A stretch of DNA of 38,189 bases. It comes from Candidatus Gastranaerophilales bacterium (GTDB lineage Bacteria > Cyanobacteriota > Vampirovibrionia > Gastranaerophilales > Gastranaerophilaceae). The position numbers and the translations under genes were made by a program. The notes under the pieces were generated by a model. The model worked only from the letters and a program-made list of their open reading frames with translations, ran no database searches and was not told the origin of the DNA. The stretch is from positions 1-38,189 of the forward strand of contig CANQML010000008.1 of assembly GCA_947624935.1 (NCBI GenBank), given 5' to 3'. Shown here in pieces: positions 15,727 to 22,853 of this stretch (within the stretch, counting starts at the first letter, position 1; every line of letters starts with the position of its first letter).

Positions 15727-16949
15727 TGAGTTTCAAGACAAAATTAATGGATGTGCTTGGGCTTAATATGAAGTCCAATCCAATTTCCAGCCCAGATGAT
15801 TTAGCAAAAATGTTTGGAGCAAATGCAGTTGTAGGTGGTCGTTCGGTAACCCCACTAACTGCGATGCAACTATCAACTGTTTTCACATGCGTTCGAGTTC
15901 TTTCCGAATCAATAGGCATGCTTCCTTGTCGACTGTATAAGAAAAATGGTCGTAATAAAGAGCCTGCTGAAAACCACAAACTACACGATTTGCTATATGT
16001 GGCACCAAATGACTATATGACAGCTCAAGAATTTTGGGAGTTGTTAATGGTCTGCCTATGTTTGCGTGGAAATTTCTATGCTTACAAGGTGTACGCATTA
16101 GGCAATGTTGTTGAGTTGCTGCCAATTGATCCAGCAAGTGTTACACCAAAGTTAAAAGATGATTGGACTGTTGAATATTCGGTTAATTTTAAAGGTGATG
16201 GAACTAGAGTATTGAGTCAAGATGAAATTTGGCATGTGCGTCTTTTTACTCTTGATGGATTACTTGGGCTTAACCCGATTACATATGCACGAAAATGTAT
16301 TGGTTTGGGTATGGATACTGAAGATCATGGTGCAAATTTATTCAAAAATGGTGCTGTAACTTCAGGTGTTTTAGAAACAGATGAACAGCTTTCGGATGCT
16401 GCATTTAGTCGCTTAAAAGAAGAATTTACCGAAAATCACACAGGTTTGGCTAATGTTTATAAGCCTATGATTCTAGAACAAGGTTTAAAGTGGAAACCAA
16501 CTGCACTTAATCTCGAAGACTCCCAATTTTTGGAAACACGTCAATATCAGGCAACGGAAATTTGCGGATTATTTCGCGTACCACCTCACCTCGTAGCAAA
16601 TATGGAAAAAATGACGCTTAACAATATTGAGCACATGGGTATGAGCTTTGTGAATTACTCACTTGTACCTTATATGACTCGAATTGAATCGCGCATCAAA
16701 GTCGGTTTACTTAGTGAAAAAGATCGAAAAAATCATTATGCAAAATTTAATGCTGGTGCCTTGCTTCGAGGTGACTTAAAGGGTCGCTATGAATCTTATG
16801 GTAAAGGGATTCAGTGGGGGATTTTAAGCCCAAATGATTGCCGTGAATTAGAAGATTTAAACCCACGCGAGGGCGGCGATATTTATTTAACGCCACTTAA
16901 TATGACCACAAAACCTGAAGGGGATGGTGATGCAACTAAAGCATCTTAA
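15726..16949 (+). CDS. HK97-type portal protein
   Basis: 'VFTCVRVLSESIGMLPCRLYKK', 'NPITYARKCIGLG'. Confidence 0.95.
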   Translation: MSFKTKLMDVLGLNMKSNPISSPDDLAKMFGANAVVGGRSVTPLTAMQLSTVFTCVRVLSESIGMLPCRLYKKNGRNKEPAENHKLHDLLYVAPNDYMTAQEFWELLMVCLCLRGNFYAYKVYALGNVVELLPIDPASVTPKLKDDWTVEYSVNFKGDGTRVLSQDEIWHVRLFTLDGLLGLNPITYARKCIGLGMDTEDHGANLFKNGAVTSGVLETDEQLSDAAFSRLKEEFTENHTGLANVYKPMILEQGLKWKPTALNLEDSQFLETRQYQATEICGLFRVPPHLVANMEKMTLNNIEHMGMSFVNYSLVPYMTRIESRIKVGLLSEKDRKNHYAKFNAGALLRGDLKGRYESYGKGIQWGILSPNDCRELEDLNPREGGDIYLTPLNMTTKPEGDGDATKAS

Positions 16950-17595
16950 TATTCAATTAAAAGACGTGACTGTTTCTGAATCAGGTGAATTTACTGGTTA
17001 TGGCTCCGTATTTGGAGTTGAGGACAGTTATGGTGATGCAGTAATGCCAGGGGCGTTTAAACGCACACTAGAAGAGTGGTCAAAGAAAGGTCGTCTCCCT
17101 GCATTGCTTTGGCAGCACAAAACATCTGAACCAATCGGTATTTATACTGAAATGAAAGAAGATGAGCATGGATTATGGGTGAAAGGGAAATTGCTAATTG
17201 ATGATGATCAGTTGGCAAAACGTGCTTACGCTCATTTGAAAGCTGGATCACTTGGTGGTTTGTCGATTGGTTATATTCTGCGTGATTATGAATATGATAA
17301 ACAACTTGGTATTTATAAATTAAAAGATATTGATTTGTGGGAAGTGTCTTTAGTGACATTTCCTGCAAATGATGAAGCACGTATTTCAGAAGTGAAATCG
17401 CAGCTTGAAGCGGGTGAAGTTCCATCACCATCAAATGTTGAAAGAGCCCTGCGAGAGGCATTGGGTTTTTCACGTACACAGGCCAAATGCTTCATGGCTA
17501 AAGGCTATAGCGCACTGCATCAGCGAGATGCTGAAACAGGTGAAGATGCGCTTGAGGCACTGAAAAACTTAACATCTATTTTTGCAGGTAAATAA
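16930..17595 (+). CDS. HK97-type prohead protease
   Basis: 'GYGSVFGVEDSYGDAVMPGAFKRTL', 'LPALLWQHK', 'LGGLSIGY'. Confidence 0.95.
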   Translation: MQLKHLNIQLKDVTVSESGEFTGYGSVFGVEDSYGDAVMPGAFKRTLEEWSKKGRLPALLWQHKTSEPIGIYTEMKEDEHGLWVKGKLLIDDDQLAKRAYAHLKAGSLGGLSIGYILRDYEYDKQLGIYKLKDIDLWEVSLVTFPANDEARISEVKSQLEAGEVPSPSNVERALREALGFSRTQAKCFMAKGYSALHQRDAETGEDALEALKNLTSIFAGK

Positions 17596-17598
17596 ATC

Positions 17599-18801
17599 AT
17601 GACGATTGAAAAGAAAGATATTGAAGAAGTTGCAAAAGACATCAAAGGTGCATTTGACGACTTCAAAAAAGCAAACGATAAAGAACTTGAAGCGATTAAA
17701 GCTGAAAAAAGTAAACTATCTGGTCAAGTTGACTCACTGAATGAAAAGCTCGGTGAGTTGGATAAGTTGAAAAGCGAACTTGAAAAAGAACTTAAGGCCG
17801 CTAAACGTCCAGGTGGTGTTGATCGTAAAGAATCGGATGAGCATAAGGCAGCTTTTGGTCAGTTTATTCGCAAAGGTCGTGAAGATGGGCTTGCAGAACT
17901 ACAGCAAAAGGCTGTTCAAGTGGGTGTGTCAGAAGATGGTGGTTATGCTGCACCTCCTGAACTCGATCAATCGCTTCTTGAAATCTTGCGTAAAGACAAC
18001 GTGATGCGTGAAGAGTGTGGTTCAATTATTATTAGTGCATCTGGTTATAAAAAATTGGTCAATGTTGGTGGTGCAAGCTCTGGGTGGGTAGGCGAAACTG
18101 ATGAGCGCTCAGAGACGAACTCACCAAAACTTAAAGAAATCATTGCTACTATGGGTGAGGTTTATGCTAAACCAAAATCTACACAGCAAGCACTTGACGA
18201 TATGTTTTTTGATGTTGAGCAGTGGATTGCAAGTGAAGTAGCAATGGAATTTGCTGAACAGGAAGCAGCAGCATTCTTAACAGGTAATGGCAGCAAAAAA
18301 CCAAAAGGTATTTTGGCACATACACTTTCAGCAGAAGGTGATAAGACTCGTACCTTTGGTCAATTACAAAAATTCAACTCAGGCATTGCTGGTGACTTCA
18401 ATTACGATAATTTAATTGATCTAATTTATGGGACGCGTAAGGGTTACCGTAATGGCGCTAAATGGATGATGAATGGTCTAACGATTGCTCGTGTCCGCAA
18501 AATTAAAGACCAAGATGGTAATTATATCTGGCAGCCTAGTACGCAATTGGATCAGCCATCTACATTGCTTGGTTATGGCATTGCTGAAAACGAAGATATG
18601 CCGGATGTTGCAGCGGATGCCAATACAATCATGTTTGGTAACTTTAAACGTGGGTACGCTGTGATTGACCGCTTGGGCACAAATGTATTGCGAGATCCGT
18701 ATTCATCTAAACCATTTATTGAGTTCTATACAACAAAACGTGTGGGTGGAATGCTGTTGGATTCAAATGCTATCAAAGTATTAACTCTTTCTGCTGCTTA
18801 A
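17599..18801 (+). CDS. HK97-type major capsid protein
   Basis: N-terminal coiled-coil delta domain plus 'GYAAPPELDQSLLEILRKDNVMREECG...'. Confidence 0.95.
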   Translation: MTIEKKDIEEVAKDIKGAFDDFKKANDKELEAIKAEKSKLSGQVDSLNEKLGELDKLKSELEKELKAAKRPGGVDRKESDEHKAAFGQFIRKGREDGLAELQQKAVQVGVSEDGGYAAPPELDQSLLEILRKDNVMREECGSIIISASGYKKLVNVGGASSGWVGETDERSETNSPKLKEIIATMGEVYAKPKSTQQALDDMFFDVEQWIASEVAMEFAEQEAAAFLTGNGSKKPKGILAHTLSAEGDKTRTFGQLQKFNSGIAGDFNYDNLIDLIYGTRKGYRNGAKWMMNGLTIARVRKIKDQDGNYIWQPSTQLDQPSTLLGYGIAENEDMPDVAADANTIMFGNFKRGYAVIDRLGTNVLRDPYSSKPFIEFYTTKRVGGMLLDSNAIKVLTLSAA

Positions 18802-18815
18802 TCTAAATATTAATG

Positions 18816-18842
18816 AAGCCCCAAATATGGGGCTTTGTTTTT
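18816..18842 (+). terminator. hairpin/terminator after the capsid gene
   Basis: AAGCCCC-AAATAT-GGGGCTT then TTGTTTTTTT. Confidence 0.65.
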
Positions 18843-18857
18843 TTGGAGTATTTTAAA

Positions 18858-19178
18858 TTGCCACCAATTATTAATGTGAAAAAGACTTTTAAAGTCGCTG
18901 TTGATAACGGCAATCGAGTGATTGAAATCGAACCGGGTGAACATGAAGTAGATGATCGTGTTGCTGAAATTGCGATTAAACATTTGCAAGTGGCAACAGT
19001 TACTCAACCATCTGCCGATGCCGATGCCGATGCCGATGCCGATGCCGATGCCGATGCCGATGCCGATGCCGATGCCGATGCCGATGCCGCATCAAAGCAA
19101 ACAGAAAAACCAAAGCGTACACGTGGAAAGGGTGTAAAAAATGACACAGTTTCTAACCAAGGATCAAGTCAAACTTAA
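18858..19178 (+). CDS. head-region hypothetical protein with (Ala-Asp)12 tract; TTG start proposed
   Basis: GGAG SD (18845-18848) 9 nt before TTG; the ATG at 18813 lies against the terminator hairpin. Confidence 0.65.
   Translation: MPPIINVKKTFKVAVDNGNRVIEIEPGEHEVDDRVAEIAIKHLQVATVTQPSADADADADADADADADADADADADAASKQTEKPKRTRGKGVKNDTVSNQGSSQT
19014..19085. repeat. GCCGAT x12 hexanucleotide tandem repeat
   Basis: 72 bp of perfect 6-bp repeat, in-frame Ala-Asp. Confidence 0.95.
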
Positions 19179-19467
19179 TTTACGTATTGATCATGATGAT
19201 GAAGATGGATTGATTGATGATCTTATAGCTGTAGCTTTTGAAACCTTTGAACAAACCACAAACAGAAAATTGTATGCACACGATGTGAAGATTCCCGATG
19301 ATGTAAAAAATGGCATACACATTTCACCATCTATTATCCAAGGTGCTCATATGCTGATTGGGCACTTATATGCAAATCGAGAGTCTATTGCATTAGGTAC
19401 CATAGCAGTAAACATTCCACAATCTACAGATTGGTTTTGGAAACGCCATCGCTGGGTGAACTTATGA
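19141..19467 (+). CDS. head-tail connector (gp6-like)
   Basis: 'LNLRIDHDDEDGLIDDLIAVAFETFEQTTNRKLY'. Confidence 0.8.
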   Translation: MTQFLTKDQVKLNLRIDHDDEDGLIDDLIAVAFETFEQTTNRKLYAHDVKIPDDVKNGIHISPSIIQGAHMLIGHLYANRESIALGTIAVNIPQSTDWFWKRHRWVNL

Positions 19468-19808
19468 GAGCAAGTGAGCTCCGCCATCGTGTCACGATTC
19501 AAGAAAAGTATGTGGGTCGTGATGAAAACAACTATCCGCTGCCTGAGGTTTGGATTGATTACGTCAAGCTTTGGGCAAAAGTCACACCGCTGTCAGCAAA
19601 AGACTTGCTTGCAGCACAGGCCGGGCAGGCAAAGACGGTTGCACGTATGAAGATTCGATATCGTGAAGACATTGATACAACGATGCGTGTCATTCACAAG
19701 AATCGTATTTATGCGATAGATGGTCCACCGCTTGACGATCCGAATAGTTCTTATGAGTACGTTACTTTTTTGCTGAGTAATGGTATCGAGAAACACACTG
19801 ACGAGTAA
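19464..19808 (+). CDS. phage head closure protein
   Basis: 'MRASELRHRVTIQEK...LWAKVTPLSAKD'. Confidence 0.85.
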   Translation: MRASELRHRVTIQEKYVGRDENNYPLPEVWIDYVKLWAKVTPLSAKDLLAAQAGQAKTVARMKIRYREDIDTTMRVIHKNRIYAIDGPPLDDPNSSYEYVTFLLSNGIEKHTDE

Positions 19809-19815
19809 GTGCACT

Positions 19816-20307
19816 ATGTCTGTAGAAATGCAAATGCACGGCTTAGATGAGTTGCAAGAAAAGTTGAAAAAACTTGGTGATGTGAAAGTTACTAAGCGCA
19901 TTTCCCGTAAAGCGGCCCGTCAAGCAATGAACATTGTACGCAATGCAGCAAGAGAAAAAGCCAAGGCACTTGATGACCCAGGCACTAACAATAAAATTTG
20001 GAAACAGATCGTTGTGCAAGCGGGTAAATCTCGCAATAAAGATGAGATTGTGATGCGTGTCGGTGTCAAAGGTGGTGCAAGAGTGCCTTACACCAATAAC
20101 GCTCAGAATCGACGCTTAGGCCGTGTGGGTAAGACATACAAAACGGATGGTCATCATTTTTATTGGCGTTTTTTGGAATTTGGTACAGCACACATGCCGG
20201 CAGTACCTTTTATGCGCCCTGCTTTGAGTCAAAACATACAAGCTGCAACAGATAAATTTGCTCAAGTTTTTATGTCTGAGCTTGATAAAGAGTTAGATAA
20301 ATTATGA
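19816..20307 (+). CDS. HK97 gp10-like tail/neck protein
   Basis: 'GLDELQEKLKKLGDVKVTKRISRKAARQAMNIVRNAAREKA'. Confidence 0.85.
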   Translation: MSVEMQMHGLDELQEKLKKLGDVKVTKRISRKAARQAMNIVRNAAREKAKALDDPGTNNKIWKQIVVQAGKSRNKDEIVMRVGVKGGARVPYTNNAQNRRLGRVGKTYKTDGHHFYWRFLEFGTAHMPAVPFMRPALSQNIQAATDKFAQVFMSELDKELDKL

Positions 20308-20663
20308 GTGAACCTACGGTTTTTAAAATCCTATCAGCCCAAACTGAGCTGAAAAAAGCCTTGGGCGATCGTATTTTTAATAGCTCTGCACCAATTGGAA
20401 CTAAGACACCATATTTGGTATGGCAGGGCATTGGATCCACGCCTGAGAATACGCTCGACTGTGGTACCATCAATGAAAATGGTGGTTATCAGTTTGTGAT
20501 TTGGGGGCATGAGACTCAAATACCGAAGTTGAATGAATTGCGTAAATTAGCTCGGCAAACATTAGAAGATGCCGGTCTTTATTATGTTGGTAAGCATCCT
20601 GATGGTGAAGATACTGAAACTAAGTTGCGCAGTCGTGGTTTTGATATGAATTGGTGGGATTGA
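20304..20663 (+). CDS. DUF3168-like tail completion protein
   Basis: Small ORF between gp10-like and tail tube, 'PYLVWQGIGSTPENTLDC'. Confidence 0.75.
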   Translation: MSEPTVFKILSAQTELKKALGDRIFNSSAPIGTKTPYLVWQGIGSTPENTLDCGTINENGGYQFVIWGHETQIPKLNELRKLARQTLEDAGLYYVGKHPDGEDTETKLRSRGFDMNWWD

Positions 20664-20664
20664 T

Positions 20665-20958
20665 ATGCAGTTATCTGAAGAGAAAAAACAAGATATTTAT
20701 CACACTGTTGCTGAACGTTTTGATGTTTGGTATGTGATGCAAGCACCGGATAATTTTAACGGTGTTGATGCGGTAAACAATGAAGTGTTTAAGCCGGCAG
20801 GCGTAAATATCTTCGATTTAAAATCATTAACTGCACACGAAAAGCTTGAAAAGATTATTGAGTGTTGTCAGAGACTTGGCTTTAGTAATTTTGATACATG
20901 GTGTGCTTTAGATGCTGTGGCTTGTGATGCTTCGCTAATATTTAATATTCAACCTTAA
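20665..20958 (+). CDS. hypothetical protein
   Basis: 97 aa ORF. Confidence 0.55.
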   Translation: MQLSEEKKQDIYHTVAERFDVWYVMQAPDNFNGVDAVNNEVFKPAGVNIFDLKSLTAHEKLEKIIECCQRLGFSNFDTWCALDAVACDASLIFNIQP

Positions 20959-20975
20959 AACTAAATTTCTCATAT

Positions 20976-21000
20976 AGCGTCCGAAAGGGCGCTTTTTTTA
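20976..21000 (+). terminator. hairpin with GAAA tetraloop and T-tract upstream of tail tube
   Basis: AGCGTCC-GAAA-GGGCGCT then TTTTTT. Confidence 0.7.
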
Positions 21001-21025
21001 TGCCAAAAAAAAGGAGTAGCTACTC

Positions 21026-21493
21026 ATGTCACGTATTAAATCGCAAGGTACGCAAGTATTTGCAGTGGTAAATGGCGAAGTGGTGCGTTTTTCATGCCCA
21101 AAGGCATTTTCATTCGGTGAGGATTCATTTTCAAAAATTGATGCAACGTGCTTAGACTCTGATACCAAAGATTATGAGCGTGGTCTGCGTGATCCGGGTG
21201 AGGGATCATTGCAAATTGATTTAGATGATGAAAATGCAAGTCACTTAAAATTGATTGAATTGGCTGATTCGGGCGACAAAGTGGAATGGCATGTAGGCTC
21301 AAGTCATTCAAAAACAGCACCAACTTATGAAGCCGTTTCTGGTATTGAATTGCCTGAAGATCGTATTTGGTGGTCTTTTGAGGGTTACATTAATCCGGCA
21401 GCACCAAGTATTGAAGCTGATTCATTGATTGGGTACACATTTACATTGGTTCGTACATCCAAGGTCACAACTACACCACGAGTAACTGCATAA
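21026..21493 (+). CDS. phage tail tube protein
   Basis: Position and 'MSRIKSQGTQVFAVVNGEVVRFSCPKAFSFG...GYINPAAPSIEADSLIGYTFTLVRTSK'. Confidence 0.75.
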   Translation: MSRIKSQGTQVFAVVNGEVVRFSCPKAFSFGEDSFSKIDATCLDSDTKDYERGLRDPGEGSLQIDLDDENASHLKLIELADSGDKVEWHVGSSHSKTAPTYEAVSGIELPEDRIWWSFEGYINPAAPSIEADSLIGYTFTLVRTSKVTTTPRVTA

Positions 21494-21936
21494 TGTCAAA
21501 AGAAATTGAACAAGTTCAAGAGATTGTTAAGTTAGATCTCAATAGCATGATGCAATTGTCTGAAGGTGCCATGCAAAATCTTGTGTCAAAAGAGGCATAC
21601 TTTTTTGTTGGAGACCAAGAATACTCAGTTGAAGTTGGAGTAAAGATTTTATCGTATGATGAAGTTGTAAATTTTATGCGGGGTAGAGATCCGCAGAAAG
21701 TATTGATGGCTGACTTAACAAAAATGCGAGTTGCAGCAAGTGTCTTTGATCTCAATACTAAAAAACCATTATTTAATGAAAAAACTGCTGGCAAAGCATT
21801 ACCTCAATTAATCGAAGCTTTACACAAGGTTTCTGATGAGGTTAATGATTTTTCGGGAAAGTATCAGATGGAAAAGTTGAAGAAGAAGAGTTTTGGTGTG
21901 AACTCGTCATCAACGGAATTGGCGGAAAAACAATAG
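21493..21936 (+). CDS. tail assembly chaperone (G-like)
   Basis: Position; 147 aa preceding a T-like frame. Confidence 0.7.
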   Translation: MSKEIEQVQEIVKLDLNSMMQLSEGAMQNLVSKEAYFFVGDQEYSVEVGVKILSYDEVVNFMRGRDPQKVLMADLTKMRVAASVFDLNTKKPLFNEKTAGKALPQLIEALHKVSDEVNDFSGKYQMEKLKKKSFGVNSSSTELAEKQ

Positions 21937-21953
21937 CGGAAGCTAAAAGGAAT

Positions 21954-22190
21954 ATGAGCCAAGCTGAGTATTTGATATGGAAAGGATATCGAATTAAGCG
22001 AGGCTCACTTTCTTTTTGTAGAAGAATTGAACAAGCTATTGGTGGATTAGCTGCACTCTATATGTCCAGTAAAGGTGTTAAGGGTGTTGATCCATATCGC
22101 TTTATGCCACACGAACAACAGCCGGAGCTTCATGAGATGTCACTTGAAGAATATATGATGCAGAAATTTGGGGATGGAGAAGCACCTTAG
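21954..22190 (+). CDS. tail assembly chaperone T-like, probably expressed as a -1 frameshift fusion
   Basis: 'MSQAEYLIWKGYRIKRGSLSFCRRIEQAIGGLAALY...YRFMPHEQ'; -1 frame open back to 21849. Confidence 0.65.
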   Translation: MSQAEYLIWKGYRIKRGSLSFCRRIEQAIGGLAALYMSSKGVKGVDPYRFMPHEQQPELHEMSLEEYMMQKFGDGEAP

Positions 22191-22206
22191 GGTGCTTTCT
22201 TTTTCT
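22181..22206 (+). terminator. terminator containing the T-like stop codon in its loop
   Basis: AGCACC-TTAG-GGTGCT then TTCTTTTTC. Confidence 0.6.
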
Positions 22207-22227
22207 TTAAAATAAAGTATTCTTTTT

Positions 22228-22243
22228 TGAAATTATAATTTCA
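22228..22243 (+). promoter_or_regulatory. 16-bp perfect palindrome TGAAATTATAATTTCA containing a TATAAT -10
   Basis: TATAAT at 22234-22239, just upstream of the lipoprotein gene. Confidence 0.5.
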
Positions 22244-22253
22244 GAGAATTTCA

Positions 22254-22796
22254 ATGAAAAAAATATTGATCATGTGTTTAGTGTCAATGCTTGTTGGTTG
22301 CACCAATACACAAGCTGTCAATTATTTGACAAAAGCAAAGGTGGTAGAGAGTTCCTTTGATGGTAAGAAACAAGCATATACGCAACCCATGTATATTTTT
22401 TCATCAAAAGGTAAGCATGCAGCTCCAGTGTCTCTAGGTGCATTTTGGGCTGAGGGTGTGAGTCATAATGTTTCTGTTGATGTGGTTTTGAATGGATATT
22501 ATCTCAGTATTAAAACATTAGAATTGAGTTTTGATGGGGAGATTAAAAGCTATCCTGCTATTTCACAAACAGATTTTGAAGCACCAAATAGTCAAATATT
22601 ATCACAAAGATCAAGTACTAAGAGATTTGTTTTGCCTATTTCAGATATAGAAAAATTCAAAACATCTCAGATGGTGAAGTTAAGAGTAACCACGGATAAG
22701 GGGGCTTTTGAAGGTGATGTGGTTAAAAAAGGTGAATTATCACCTGGAGCAATTTCAATTGTTAATGTTGTAAATGAAGCATTAAACATAAACTAA
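22254..22796 (+). CDS. lipoprotein moron
   Basis: Signal peptide with lipobox 'MLVGC'; flanked by terminators inside the tail operon. Confidence 0.7.
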   Translation: MKKILIMCLVSMLVGCTNTQAVNYLTKAKVVESSFDGKKQAYTQPMYIFSSKGKHAAPVSLGAFWAEGVSHNVSVDVVLNGYYLSIKTLELSFDGEIKSYPAISQTDFEAPNSQILSQRSSTKRFVLPISDIEKFKTSQMVKLRVTTDKGAFEGDVVKKGELSPGAISIVNVVNEALNIN

Positions 22797-22812
22797 ATAT
22801 ATATCCATACAT

Positions 22813-22844
22813 AAAACCCTGCTTATGCAGGGTTTTTTATTGCC
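22813..22844 (+). terminator. terminator with TTTTTTATTGCC tail immediately before tape measure
   Basis: AAAACCCTGC-TTAT-GCAGGGTTTT. Confidence 0.7.
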
Positions 22845-22853
22845 GGAGTTTTT

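Noticed and set aside
19014-19085. Possible phase-variation switch or CRISPR-like array
   Set aside because: The unit is 6 bp with no spacers, so slippage does not change frame; it is a coding microsatellite
18952-19137. ORF encoding (Met-Pro)n
   Set aside because: Alternative-frame reading of the GCCGAT repeat inside the head gene; no RBS or independent support
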